Source: Dromiciops gliroides (taxonomy: Eukaryota; Chordata; Mammalia; Microbiotheria; Microbiotheriidae). From it: a DNA stretch of 64,000 nt. The DNA lies in NCBI RefSeq assembly GCF_019393635.1, contig NC_057867.1, positions 61,641,992-61,705,991 on the forward strand, in the 5' to 3' direction. The position numbers and the translations under genes are program-made. The notes beneath the pieces were generated by a model. The model saw nothing but the letters and a program-made list of their open reading frames with translations, searched no databases and had not been told where the DNA came from. Below are positions 11,864-23,440 of this stretch, one piece after another. Numbering within the stretch: the stretch's first letter is position 1; the number at the start of each line of letters is the position of its first letter.

Positions 11864-12115
11864 CAGCTCTATTTGTGATAGCAAAAATTTGGAACCATAT
11901 TACATGTTCAGTACCTGGGGAATGGCTGAACAAATTGTGGTAAATAAATGTAATGAAATAGTGTTGTGTTATAAGGAATGACAAGTATCAAGAATTCCAG
12001 GAAATACAGGAAGACTTGTATGACCTGTTACAGACTGAAGCAGGCAAAATCAAAAGAATATACAACAATGACCACAACAGTGGAAAGGAAGACAATACTA
12101 AAGTATAATAGAATT
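11864..12115 (+). mobile_element. L1 3' region (continuation after the LTR)
   Basis: Continues ORF2/3' UTR wording: GGGGAATGGCTGAACAAATTG, then a run like GGAAGACTTGTATGACCTGT. Degraded and without a long open frame. Confidence 0.65.
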
Positions 12116-12720
12116 AATGAGAAATACAACAGCCAATGTTGATTCTGGATTGCTGAGGTTAACAGATACTTCTAAAAGTGTAAGGAGCCAACTCCTCTCA
12201 CTGGAAGTCTTCAGGTAGAGGCTGGTGATATTGTCAGGATGTCGTGACTGCTCACTGGTGACGTTGGGAAAGAAAATCTGAAATTCTCCTCCCAGTAGGG
12301 TCATTGACCCTTTTTCGTTTTTCTGCTCAGGGATTTAGCCTCAGCAACCCCTTTCACACAGGATATCCCTTTTGACAGAATTCACAAAAGGGAGCATCTG
12401 GTGTGAATGGGGCAACTGGAAGGGAGAGAAGAAAGAGGAGTCTGCTTTCGTTATGCTCATTCTTCTGAGACAATCAATTGTAGCCTTCAGGACCGCTGTG
12501 CATCTGGATAAGGTTGGTTAGAAAATAAACCACAGAATCACAGAATTCAGGAACTTGAAAGGACCCCAGACATTGCCTCAGCCCTTCTTCCACATAGTGT
12601 AAGCGTCCCCTCCACAATGGATAAAGTTACAACTGAAAGTTACCTCAGAAGTTACATAATCCATCTCCATACCTCAAGAATGACTGACTCCCCACCATAA
12701 CATACCCAAGAAATGAATAC
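12116..12720 (+). repeat. Outlying copy of the hairpin repeat unit
   Basis: Full-length relative of the units in the 44-57 kb array. It has a CR1-3'-end-like stretch (GAAGTCTTCAGGTAGAGGCT) before the hairpin at 12348-12412. After it comes TTATGCTCATTCTTCTGAGA...TTGTAGCC and GGTTGGTTAGAAAATAAACC, the same order of phrases as in the array. Lying 32 kb away, it shows that the unit is partly dispersed. Confidence 0.7.
12348..12412 (+). ncRNA. miRNA-like hairpin, outlying divergent copy (H1)
   Basis: The 5' arm CCCCTTTCACACAGGATATC and 3' arm GCATCTGGTGTGAATGGGG pair with small bulges. The upper stem CCCTTTT/AAAAGGG closes a loop of about 14 bases. Relative to array copies, three adjacent stem pairs (12355-12357 with 12403-12405) are changed on both sides and still pair. 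Precursor status is inferred from shape only. Confidence 0.5.
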
Positions 12721-12723
12721 TCA

Positions 12724-12905
12724 GGTCAATCAATTCAACTGAACAACATTTATTAAGAGCCTACCGTGTGTAAGGCTTTGGGGTAGGGGCTAGAGATACC
12801 AAAGCAAAAAATCAAATAGTCTCTGCCCTATAGCAGCTTACATTCTATTGGGCAGAAATTATAAACAGATGTGCAAAATACATATAAAGGAAGAATAAAT
12901 AAATC
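12724..12905 (+). repeat. Dispersed 'GCATTTATTAAG' repeat fragment
   Basis: CAACATTTATTAAGAGCCTA, GGGGTAGGGGCTAGAGATAC and CAGCTTACATTCTATTGGGC match the shared consensus of the family. Confidence 0.65.
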
Positions 12906-12961
12906 ACATAATTGAATTGCTTATATAACTTGGAATTGATAGATATTTATCGAGAACATGA

Positions 12962-13185
12962 GAGGCAGTGTTTCATAGTGGTTAGAGAGCCAGCTTCATT
13001 GTCAGGATACTGTGAATTCAAGTTCCACTTCTTACACATATTGGCTGTGTGACCCTAGGCAAGTCATTTAAATTTTCATTCTCCAGGCAATTTTCTAAGA
13101 GTTTAAGTTTGGAGAACAGTTGCCAATCTGCATTCTGTATTGGTAGAGAGACCTTTTACCCTGGGGAGCTCCCTACCAATGAGAG
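12962..13185 (+). repeat. CORE-SINE/MAR1-like element
   Basis: tRNA-like head (GTTTCATAGTGGTTAGAGAG), then GGCTGTGTGACCCTAGGCAA and a tail with AGACCTTTTACCCTGGGGAGCT, the pattern of marsupial CORE-SINEs. Similar tails occur near 8.66 and 26.57 kb. Confidence 0.6.
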
Positions 13186-13274
13186 AGAGAGAGAGAAATT
13201 AAAGTGTGTGTATGTATGTATGTATGCATGCATGTATGTATGTATATATATATATATACACACACACACATTCT
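13180..13274. repeat. Compound microsatellite (GA)n-(TATG)n-(TA)n-(CA)n
   Basis: Successive runs of GAGAGAGA, TATGTATG, TATATATA and ACACACAC. The 76-codon open frame through it is a low-complexity artefact. Confidence 0.9.
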
Positions 13275-13389
13275 TTTAAGTAAGTTTATATCAAATACTC
13301 ACAAGATAGCTCACATACTAGCCCTGCGAAATTTCAAAAGGGTGGAATTATACAGATCATAATGCAACAAATAGAATTAAATAACTACA

Positions 13390-13985
13390 ACATTTGATTT
13401 GTTAAACATTTATTTAGCACTTCATTAATAAGTGCCTAATACATGGTAGGCACTGGAGGTACAAAAACAAAATAACACAGCCCCTGTGTTCAAGGAGCTT
13501 ACATTATATTGGGTAGAAAAAATGTACACAGCTAAATAATACAACATATTTATAAAGTAAATACAAAGTAATTGGAGTAGGGGAGGGCACTAACAACTAA
13601 GGGATCAGGAGATGACTCCTGTAGGAGGTGGCTCATCAAGTGAACCTTGGAAGGGGCTAGGGATTCTATGGAGAATAAGTGCATTCTGGGCATTGAGTAC
13701 TGTGTAAAAACACAGAAATATGAGGTGGGATGTTGTCTGTAAGAAATTTTCACTAAATAGCTTGAATGCAGAGTACATGAAGAAGACTAATAAATCCAGA
13801 AAGGCAGGTGGAAGCAGACTAGAAAGAGCTTTCAATTAAGTGCCCAAGGGGCAATAAGAAGACACAAGAGCACACTGAGAAAGAAGTGACATGGCCAGAC
13901 AAGGCCTTTAAGCACTGTGGCAGGGATAAGAGGGGAAAACCGAGAGTCTCTGCCCTCAAGCATCTTACATCCTACAAAGCATGAG
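13390..13985 (+). repeat. Dispersed 'GCATTTATTAAG' repeat, long copy
   Basis: Near full-length copy: TTAAACATTTATTTAGCACT, GGTAGGCACTGGAGGTACAA, CAAGGAGCTTACATTATATT, then GGCACTAACAACTAAGGGAT and a downstream segment (AGGGGCTAGGGATTCTATGG, GAAGTGACATGGCCAGACAA). The family has a repeat-like internal order but no recognisable coding region. Confidence 0.65.
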
Positions 13986-13999
13986 TGATAGCTACAAAA

Positions 14000-16640
14000 C
14001 TATATGGAAATTGAAAAATAACATACTAAATAATGATTGGGTTAGAGAAGGAATGAGAAAAAAATCAAAGAATATTAAAAAGATAAGGATAACAATACTA
14101 TATATCGAAACCTTAGGAATCACCTATCAACATTAACAAAGAAAAGGAAAATATTATACATATACATAAATATAATATATATACACACATATAATATATA
14201 TTTGTTCCTAAAGACCTTAAAAAGGAACATTTTTTTAAAAAGGAAATATAAAGGTGAGATAAAAAATATAACAGAGAATGACAATTTAATTGATAACTAA
14301 AACGAAGAACTGTTTTTTAAAAACATCAACAAAATTCACAAAACATAAGAAAACCTAAATAAAAAAGAGAGAGAACATGTATATCTGCAAAATTACAACT
14401 GAAAAAGGAGGAAAGACAACAATACAAATGAAATCAAAAGTACTTTTAGGTATACTATATACAGCTATATTGTGACAAATTTACATCTACCAAGATGAAA
14501 ACTGCCAAAGCTGGCAAAATAGGAAATTAATAATTTAAGAAAACATTTTTTGGATTAAAAAAATAAAGTAAGATATTAAAAAGTTAATTTGCAATGAAAT
14601 GCCCAGACAGATTCACAGCAGAATTCTGTCTAACATTCCAAGGACAAATAATTGCTATGTTATATAACTTATTCAAAAATATAGAGAAAGAACATTATTA
14701 AACTCCTTTATGAGACAAATATAGTATCAGTTTTAAAACCAGGTAAAGATAACATTTAAAAAGACAATGATAGGCCAATTCTCATAATTGATATAGATAT
14801 AAAAATACTGAATAAAATATTAGTCAAGAGACTACAGCAATTCATTAAGCACCCTATTCATCATGAACAAGCAAGTTTATACTAGGCATGGAAGGCTGGC
14901 TCAACCTAAGGAAAAAATAGAACATTTAAAAAATTATAGCAATGGTACTAAAAAGTCTAGCAACTGTAACAAGAGTGGGAAAAGATAACTAGAGGGATTA
15001 ACATTGGAAATGAAAAAGTCAAAATATCATCATGTGCAGATAACATGATAAGGTATCTAGAAAAATCAAATAATCAAACTCCTTCAGCCAAAAAAGTAAT
15101 GGAAACAATAAAAGAACTCCTATAGAAGGGTAACAGTATAACTATAATGACCAAAATAAAGGAGGACCTAAAAAACTAACAGGGTTAGTGATGTTTATAG
15201 ATGGGCCTGATTAAGATAGCAAAAATGATAATACTCCCTAAATGAATTTACACATTTAATGGAACAATAAAAATACCAAAGTGCTTCTTTATAGAACCAG
15301 ACAAAATCAAAAGGAAATTTATATAAATAAGTAGGCGGGAATATTAAGGGTCACTCTGGAGAGAAATGCTGCTAAAATTAATTATCAAAACTTGCATTAC
15401 AGGAAAAATGACAAATATATCAAAGAAATAGAATATATACACCAGACATGCAACTCAGAAGACACACAAAAAAATCAGTGTTTGATAAGCCTATACAAAA
15501 TAAAAACTGAAAAGGATTTGTTATTTAATATATATTCAGGAAAATTAGTTGGCAGTGAGATGGAAAAGGAATTTAGACCCATATGTTACAATGTACAGCT
15601 TAGTAAAATGTTAACTAGATGAAACAAATATAAAAACTATAATAATACGAAAGAAAGCAGAATAAGGTATTTGTAATAATTGTGAAAAGGAGAGTGATTT
15701 GTCTTTCAATTGAAAAACAGAGGGAATTATTACAAAGAAAAGGATTGACAATATGAAATTTAAAATTTTCTCTCCAACCAAAAGCAATATAATTAAAAGG
15801 AAAAATAATCATAGATTGGTAACTATATCTATAGCAAATATGGCAGACAAAAGCTAAAATCTAAAATATATATCAAACTGTTAAAAAGTTATAAGAGTAA
15901 TTCCTAGTCCACAGTGCATAAATGGTCAAAGGATATAAACAAGCAGTTTTGAAAAAGGGCAACACAAATTATTAATAATTACTTGGAAAAATACTCAACC
16001 TGACTAAGAATCAAGGAGATGCAATCTAGAACAACTGTGAATTTCCACTTCAATTTATTTGCCAACAAATTGGCAAAAAGAAAGTGAAGACAACCAAACT
16101 CAAAGCTGGTAGAATTGTGAAGAGATAGATTCATCTGTTGAAACTGCGAAGTTGTAGTAATTTTAGAGAACAATTACACAGTAAATGTTACAAAAATGAT
16201 CTTATCCTTTGACTCAATAATTCTACTGTTGAGTAGAATTAAGTATTGAGAATTAAGTATTAAGAATTAAGAATTGAGCAGGAACAAAAACCCAAATAAC
16301 AAAACAAAATCTACCTGTTCTAATATTTTCACAGGAACATTTTATGTTATTGGGGGGAAAAACAAACTGAAAACTAGATGCTGAATAATAGAGGAATGGT
16401 CAAATAAAATACAGTACATGGATATAATAGAATGATATAATGCCATTAAGACTGCCAAGTATGAGGAATACAAAGAAATCTAGAAAGACTTACATAAAAA
16501 GTGGAAGTGATAAGAACAGACCCAGAAGGATGGAGCACACATTAACTATTAGAGGAAAAGCAAATTAGAAAGAATGTAATAACAATCCTGATAAGGCCTT
16601 AGAGTAACTGAAAATTTCTTATGATACTTCATGTGTTGCA
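14000..16640 (+). mobile_element. L1 ORF2 remnant, heavily decayed
   Basis: AT-rich plus-strand L1. The fingers/palm region of the RT is at about 14590-14900 (CCAGACAGATTCACAGCAGA, AAAACCAGGTAAAGATAACA), and C-terminal ORF2 wording is at 15910-16140 (AATGGTCAAAGGATATAAAC). Many stops in every frame. A short tandem motif (GAATTAAGTATTGA) sits near 16225-16275. Confidence 0.65.
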
Positions 16641-16740
16641 ATGATTAATTTCATCATAGTTATTTAGTCAAGTTTAGTTGCATGTATTCATATTCAATGT
16701 TACACTTTTAATGAAATAGTTAAATTATATACATATATAC

Positions 16741-17090
16741 ACAAAAACCAAAGTAATTGGTGAGAAGACACTAATAACTGAAGAGATCAGTTATTAGGAG
16801 ATAACACTTGAGCTGAACTTTGAAAGAAGCTAGGGATTCCAAGAGGTGGAAATGAGGCAGGAGAGCATTCTGCATACTGGGAACAACTTGTGTGTGAGAT
16901 GAATGTCACATACCTAGAACAATTTAACTGGGATATAAAGTATGTGAAAAAAGTAATGTGCTATAAGTCAGGAAGAATAGGTTAGAGCCATTTTGTGAAG
17001 GGCTTTCAATACCAGTGGAGTTTGTATTTTATCCTAGAGTCAGTAGGGAGCCACTGATACTTCTTGAGCAAAGGTCTAAGTGGTGCAGTC
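16741..17090 (+). repeat. Dispersed repeat, 3' portion
   Basis: Reads like 13.56-13.92 kb (CAAAGTAATTGGTGAGAAGA, GAAGCTAGGGATTCCAAGAG, GGAGAGCATTCTGCATACTG), so it is the downstream half of the same family. 17091-17386 shows nothing further. Confidence 0.6.
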
Positions 17091-17386
17091 TGCTCTTCAT
17101 CAGTTTATAAAAAGGTAGGTAATTTCTTTTTATTCAGAGCTAGTACAAAGTACTTCAGAGTACCCTTCCTTTTTTCCTAATCACTCCTTCTACCAAATGG
17201 GTCTCATTTATCCCTCCTTACTTTTTCCCACTTCTTCCCCAGTTTCCAAAATCTCAAAGTAGTGGGAGTATCAAGAGTTATGAGTGTGATCAGGGTCAAA
17301 GGGAAAACAGAAATAATCAAATTCCCTTCTTCCCCACATCAGTCCCTATACGTCGTTAGTGGAAGACTCCTGTTTCTGTCAATATT

Positions 17387-17638
17387 TGTTGTTATTTCAG
17401 TTGTGTCTGACTCTCCATGACCCCAGTTGGAGTTTTCTTGGCAAAGATACTGGAGTGGTTCACCATTTCTTTTTCCAGCTCATTTTTACAGATGAGGGGA
17501 ATGGGGAAAACAGAATTAAGTGACTTACCCAGGGTCATACAGCTGGTAAGTGTTTGGGGACAGATTTAAACTCAGGAAGATGAATTTTCCTGGCTTCAGG
17601 CCCAGCGCTCTATCTACTGCAGTGCCACCTAGCTGCCC
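17387..17638 (-). mobile_element. Long-type tRNA-derived SINE, antisense
   Basis: Reverse complement of the longer SINE: GTTGTGTCTGACTCTCCATG, TTTTCTTGGCAAAGATACTG and TTTTACAGATGAGG, ending GTGCCACCTAGCTGCCC. It differs from the short type by the extra 3' body with the CACTCCAG/TTTGCCAAGAA motifs. Confidence 0.85.
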
Positions 17639-17744
17639 TTCTCCCAATAGAAATACTTCACAAATAGCATGGGAAATGAACAATAAAAACACAAGCTGAC
17701 ATTTATCCAGCTTTTTATCATTTGCAAAGCTCACATTTGATCAT

Positions 17745-17849
17745 TACAACAGATATTATCCCCATTTTACAGCTGGGGAAAGTGAAGCTCAGAGCAATCA
17801 AGTGACTTTCTAGTAGATCTGGGAGTACACAGTCTAAGTCTTCTGACTC
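17745..17849 (-). repeat. MIR fragment
   Basis: TATCCCCATTTTACAGCTGG and AAGTGAAGCTCAGAGCAATC are standard antisense MIR phrases. Confidence 0.6.
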
Positions 17850-17952
17850 ATCCAGGGTCACACAGCTAGTAAGTGTCTGCGGCAGGATTTGAATTTAGGT
17901 CCTCCTGAATCCAGGGCTGGTGCTTTTTCCACTGCACCACCTAGTTGCCCCC
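17850..17952 (-). mobile_element. Short-type SINE, antisense, truncated
   Basis: Covers the head half of the SINE (GGGTCACACAGCTAGTAAGT to CACCTAGTTGCCCC). Its 3' tail part is missing. Confidence 0.8.
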
Positions 17953-18130
17953 AGTTATGAACTTTTAATGATATAAGTGCCTCAAGTCCTATTACTAGAA
18001 TATTAGTGAAAAGTAGTATGTGAAGTCTTTTAAAAGCTGCCCAGTCAAGAAACATTTATATGTGCCTACCATGTGCCAGGCACAATACTGCTCTTTTGGG
18101 TTCTCTTTTTTGGGTGTACAGTAAATGCTT

Positions 18131-18484
18131 ACTGATAGATAATTAATGGATAATTAAGGAAAATGTATGGAAGTATCCAATATCATAAGAAATATGACTG
18201 TAGTATTTGTGTAATACTTATTTCAAAATATTCAAGTACTTCTTAATATCCTGACAATACTATTTTCATAAAAAGGGAAAAGAAAGTTCAAAAGGAGGTC
18301 AAAAGTAATATTCTATTGTGCCCCTCCCCTACCCCCCCAGTGTAATTAAAGAAATTATAGAAGGTGCCATCACATTTAACTGCTTTCACATTCACAGCCC
18401 AAAGCTCATGACCTAACACCAGCAAACTGACACTCTCTGGCCATCACCCCATTCTACAACTCTCTTCACATAACCACAAATCAA
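18131..18484. other. Unassigned non-coding sequence
   Basis: No gene or recognised repeat. A short piece just upstream (18055-18085) matches the dispersed repeat phrase TGTGCCTACCATGTGCCAGG. Confidence 0.4.
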
Positions 18485-21190
18485 ATTTGAGAGGTAGCAG
18501 GGATTTCAAAAACCATTTAGATCAAACCGCACACAGAAGGAATCCGCAGTGTAATTGACTAGACAAGTGATTGTCCTGCTTCTGCTGAAAAGCCTCTAGA
18601 GAAAGGCTATTCTGCATTTGAACAGTTCTAATGCTGAGGAAGGCTTTTCTGAAGTCAAGCCTCAGCTGGCCTCTTTGTACATTCCCCCATTGCTCCTGGT
18701 TTTGTCCTCTGCAGCCAAACAGAACATGACCTAATCCCTCCCCCACATGACACCCTTTCAAAAATTTGAAGATGGATATTCAGTCCTCCCCTGAGTCTTC
18801 CCTTCTCCAGGCTAAACCTGCCCAGTTCTTTCCAATGATCCTCATATGTCATGGATTCAAAGATCTTCAATCATCCCAGTTGCCCTCCTCTGGACACTCC
18901 AGGTTAGAAATGTCCTTCTTAAACGATGCTGCCTGGAACTGAACACAATCCAGATGAGGACTGATGAAGGCAGAAAAGAGCGGAACTATTACTTCCCCAT
19001 TCCTAGAAGTGTCACCCCTATTACTGCAGCCCAAGATCAGAGTAGGGTTTTAAAAAAAATTCTTTTTGCTGCTCTGTCACAATGATGACTCATTCGGAGC
19101 TTGTAATATAATCTTCCAATCCACACCCCCCTCCGCCCCCGTTTTTTTTTTCCAAAACTGCTATCCATACCTCCTTTTTCTTATAAAGTTGATTTCTTTG
19201 GTCCCCAAGCACAAAAGTTTACATTTACCCTTACTGAATTTCATCACATCAGATTCTTATTGAGTTTAATCATATTGGATTCTCACAAAATACTTTAGCC
19301 TGTCAAGATCTTTTTGGGTCCTGACTCTATTACTCAATGTTGTTAGCTATCCTTCCCAGATTTGTGCCATCCACAAATCTGATGAGCATACAATATATGC
19401 CTTTATAAAAATCAATGATAAAAATGTTAAACAGCACAGAGCCAAGGGCAGATCTCAAGGATACTCCTCTGGAAATCTCTTGCCACATTGACATTGACTC
19501 ATTCACGAGTGTGCTTTGAGTCTGCCCATCCAACCATTCCTGAATCCATTTGCTTATATAATCATATAATCCAAATCTCTTCATTTTTTCTATAAGAATA
19601 TTATGAGATTTTTATCAAAAGCATTGCTAAAATCTAGGTAAACTATAGCCACAGTATTCCCCCATCTACATGTTTAGTCATTTTGTCAAAAAAAAAAAAA
19701 AAGGAAATGAAGTTAGTCTGGCATGATCTGTTCTTTTTTTTTGTGAGGCAATTGGGCCTAAGTGACTTGCCCAGAGTCATACAGCTAGTAAGTGTTAAGT
19801 GTCTGAGCCTGGATTTGAACTCAAGTCCTCCAAACTCCAGGGCCGGTGCTCTATCCACTGCTCCACTTAGCTGCCCCCATGATCTGTTCTTGATGAAGCC
19901 ACTATGCTGGCCCCTTTGTAATGACTGCTTCTTTAATGATTAACTCTTTAATTAATTTTAATAATAATTAACTCTTTAATGCTCCATTTTAGAATATTCC
20001 CAAGAATCAACATTAATCTCACTAGTCTATAGTTTGAAGACTTTGGGGTTTTTTTTTTGGGGGGGGGTTTATTAGGATATTTGCCCTTCTCTGATCTTGT
20101 GGAGCCTTTCCTGTTTTCCATGATCTTTCCACGATCCCTAACAGTGGCCCATCAGTCATATCTGTCAAGTCTTTCAGGACCTCAAGATGGCATTCACCTG
20201 GACTAGGTGGCCTGAATTCATTACAGACAGCTAGGTGCTCTCTTACTATCTCCTCTCCTTACTTAGCTTAAGTATAAACTCTCTGTTAGTCAATTTTATT
20301 CTCCCACTTCTAAGGTAAAGGTCATTCTCCTTTGCAGAGAAAATGGAAACAAAATGAGAATGAAGCAGCTCTGTGCTTTCTGTTGTCAGTTATCAGCATC
20401 CCGTCCACACTAAGCTAAAGTCCTATACCTCCTTTGATCCTTATTTTTCTCCAAATACAAATAAAAGCAAAACTTTTTGTTGTCCTTAACTTCTCTCACA
20501 AGCCTCAGCTCATTCTAAGCTTAATCATCACTGCCAGTATTTTTTATGGTGCTGTGCTGCTCTCTTTAAGTCATCTTCTGTTACTTGACCCTGTTTCCAT
20601 CTTCTGTTCATTTGTTTTATGAAATCTAAGTTGGTTGCTAAGTTCTGTGCATTTCCACATAGACAAATCCTATTTTTCCTCCTCATTAGAATTGTTTACC
20701 TTTGTGTTTTCAGAATTATATTCTTGAGCAATTCCCAATCCTGGGAGATGGCTTTCTCAAGGCATTTTACTCCATGAAATCCTACCTATCTTTCCTCTGA
20801 ACCCTTTATAATCATGTTTTTCAAACTAGGATGCATGATAGATTATTCTCAGTTATCATCTCCTCTATCACGAACTCTAGGATGGAGTTGTTGCTTCCCT
20901 CTAGGGTTACCGTCATTTCCATCCCAGCAACCAGGTCTTCCCCGTTAATGAGAAACAGTCTAGACAAGGAGTGATTTTGAAAGGGTTCTCTCACCTCTTC
21001 ATTTTTGACTGTTGTTTTCCCTTCCTGATTTGTTCCCCTCAAAAAAGAGTTTATGTGGCTCTCTTCCAGTGGTGAGTCAAAGATATCAACAAGATTCTTC
21101 CACATATCCCTCCAGTGGTGTTTCAAAGTCACCACAAAGGACTGGAAAAGAGTGTGATGGGAAGTTTCCATTCTAGGGAAAAAAAGCAAA
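18485..21190 (-). mobile_element. CR1/L3-clade LINE, antisense, interrupted by a SINE
   Basis: The minus strand encodes broken CR1-type reverse transcriptase. In 19330-19584 one can read WIQEWLDGQTQSTLVNESMS, then LGSVLFNIFI and RFVDGTNLG, where active elements carry a FADD-type catalytic motif. The aspartate pair is therefore lost. The 3' UTR side lies at 18.5-19.1 kb (GCCCAGTTCTTTCCAATGAT on the plus strand). 20.2-21.19 kb continues as less certain upstream sequence. This is an old, inactive copy. Confidence 0.8.
19736..19878 (-). mobile_element. Short-type SINE, antisense, inside the CR1 LINE
   Basis: Flanked by the 14-base duplication CATGATCTGTTCTT at 19722-19735 and 19879-19892. That sequence is itself part of the CR1 element. 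Confidence 0.92.
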
Positions 21191-21550
21191 ATACCAACAA
21201 TGCAGCCAAGATTACATTATTTTAGATGATAAATTTTCATATCATGTCCTGCAAAGTCAATGAGAATAGGTAGAAATCCAGGTATAGGAACAATAATCCT
21301 TTACCAAATGCTAACTTTAAGAATATGGATTTCATGAAGGGGGTAGCCAAGGACTTTTGAAACAGACATGGGTTCATTATGATTACCATGAGTAGCAATT
21401 CCCTAGAGGCACTCCAAAGAATGGTTTGAAAGCAACTATACTATAAGAGAGGTAGATGGTAAGTGGACAGGGTACCAGACAAACTTCCTAAGACTTAGCT
21501 ATTAAGTCATAGTCAGGTGCAATCTGCATATTTGGAGTTCTCTACAAATT
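21191..21550. other. Unassigned non-coding sequence
   Basis: No open frame, RNA gene or named repeat is visible. Confidence 0.4.
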
Positions 21551-22030
21551 ACAATCAATCAACAAGCACTTATTAAATACTTACTATATATCAGTCACTG
21601 TGCGAAGTTCTAGAGATACAAAGAAAGGTAAAAAGGACAGGAACTTGCCATCAGGGAGTTTAGATTCTAATGGGGAGACAACATGTAAATAAGTAAGCGT
21701 GTGCAAGGTATCCATAAAGTAGATGCAAGGTAATCTTAGAGGGGAAGGCTGTAGCAGCTGGGAAGGTGGAGGGACAGGAAGAATTGGGAAGAATTAGGGA
21801 TGCCAAAATTGGCATTTAATCTGAGTCTTCAGAGATATGAAGAGGCAGAGGTGAGAGTACAAAAGAGAATATAACCAAGAGAGGGATTATCAGGTGTGAG
21901 GACCAGCAAATAGAACAGTATAACTAGTTTAAGTGCATAGAAAAGTGTATATATGTGCATATGCGTGTGTATGGTCAATCTAACAATTGATAGTCAGCAA
22001 GCTTTTATTATATTTTATGTTTATTGTTTT
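21551..22030 (+). repeat. Dispersed 'GCATTTATTAAG' repeat
   Basis: AATCAACAAGCACTTATTAA, GTCACTGTGCGAAGTTCTAG and GGGAGACAACATGTAAATAA. The later part has AGAGGCAGAGGTGAGAGTAC. Confidence 0.65.
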
Positions 22031-22256
22031 TTATTGCTATGTTCTGGGTCTGGAGTTAGGAAAACCTGAATTCAAATTCCGCCTCAGATACTACTAGCTT
22101 CATGACCTTGGACAAGTCACTTAACCTTATTTGCCTCAGTTTCTTCATCTGTAAAATGGGCTGGAGAAGGAAATGGCAAACCACTCCAGCATCTTTGCCA
22201 GGAAAACTCCAAATGAGGTTGGAAAGAGTCTGACATGACTGAAACAAATTAACAAT
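22031..22256 (+). mobile_element. Long-type tRNA-derived SINE
   Basis: AAACCTGAATTCAAATTCCG, GACAAGTCACTTAACC, CATCTGTAAAATGGGCTGGA, AACCACTCCAGCATCTTTGC and GTCTGACATGACTGAAAC in order. The tRNA-like head is truncated. Confidence 0.85.
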
Positions 22257-22760
22257 GAGCAAAACGAATATGCCAGGCACAATACTAAGTGGTGCAGATA
22301 GAAAGAAAGGCAAAAGCCAGTTCATGTTCTTAAGTATCCCACAGTCTAATGGGGGGACATGAAAACAATTATATACAAACAAGATATACAGGACAAATAC
22401 AAATACAAATAATACAGGACAAACTTAAAATAATCAACAGAGTTAAGTCACTTGAATTAAAAAGGCTTCCTGCAGAAGGTAGGATTTTAGCTGGGACTTG
22501 AGGGCAGCCAGGGAAGCTAGAGGCAGAGATTAGGAGGGAGAGCATTCCAGGCAGGGGAGTTAGCCAGAGAAAATGCCTCAAATCAGGAGATGGAGAATTT
22601 TGTGCAGGGAACAGTGAGGAGGTCAATACCAAGGGATCACAGAGCACATGGGAGGAGTGATGTGTATAGAAGGCTGAAAAGGTAGAAGGTTGTCATACCT
22701 AGGATTTAGGAAAGTCATTTTGATATAGAGGACGAATAGAAGTGGGGAGAGATTGGAGGC
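22257..22760 (+). repeat. Dispersed 'GCATTTATTAAG' repeat, second copy
   Basis: ATGCCAGGCACAATACTAAG, CCCACAGTCTAATGGGGGGA, GGTAGGATTTTAGCTGGGAC, GGGAGAGCATTCCAGGCAGG and GGAAAGTCATTTTGATATAG. This is the best copy of the family's downstream half. Confidence 0.7.
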
Positions 22761-23109
22761 AGGACAAGGGCTAGCAAAGAATCTTGCCAGATCTTCCTGT
22801 CCATTATCTGCTTTCTGACAAGACCCTTTGGACAGATGAGAATCTGTCAGTGTTCCAAATACCTCCAGAGGATATTACATGATCTCCCTTCCCCCAAATC
22901 AACCTGCTTTTTGCACTTCCCTATTTCTGTTATTCTTGGTATCCAGGCTCACAACCAGGGAGATGACAGTCCTGATGTAGCCTGCCCTGTCCGGATCACA
23001 TATGTTCAGTTCTAGGTACCGCATATTAAGAAAATATGGAGAAACCGGAAAGAGGCTAGATGATGGCACCCAGGACGACAGCCAACATCTGTCTCATGCT
23101 TTAATGTCA
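22761..23109. other. Unassigned non-coding sequence
   Basis: Nothing recognised. A 63-codon open frame (23002-23193) runs into the MIR and is not supported. Confidence 0.4.
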
Positions 23110-23440
23110 GAAAGGTATTTTACATGGCCTAGTTACTATGGGTATGATTATCCCCATTTTATAGATGAGGAAACTGAGTCCCAGAGAGGTTGAGTGACTT
23201 GCCTATGATCACAAAGGGAGTAAGTGAATTTTTGTGTGTGTGTGAGGCAGTTGGGGTTAAGTGACTTGCCCAGGGTCACACAGCTAGTAGGTGTCAAGTG
23301 TCTGAGGCTGGATTTGAACTCAGGTCCTCCTGAATCCAGGGCCGGTGCTTTATCCACTGCGCCATCTGGCTGCCCCGGGAGTAAGTGAATTTAAACCAGG
23401 GTCCTCTGACTCCAAATCCAGAGGTTAGAACAATGAACAA
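23110..23440 (-). repeat. MIR, antisense, split by a SINE
   Basis: TATCCCCATTTTATAGATGA, GAGAGGTTGAGTGACTTGCC, then after the SINE GGGTCCTCTGACTCCAAATC. Joining the two halves gives a standard antisense MIR. Confidence 0.8.
23232..23376 (-). mobile_element. Short-type SINE, antisense
   Basis: Flanked by the perfect 16-base duplication GGGAGTAAGTGAATTT (23216-23231 and 23377-23392), itself MIR sequence. The sequence is close to consensus, so the insertion is fairly young. Confidence 0.93.

Noticed and set aside
20821..21189. 122-codon minus-strand frame as a gene
   Set aside because: It lies at the far end of the antisense CR1 element with no start context, splice signals or known domain. 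Chance or LINE-derived.
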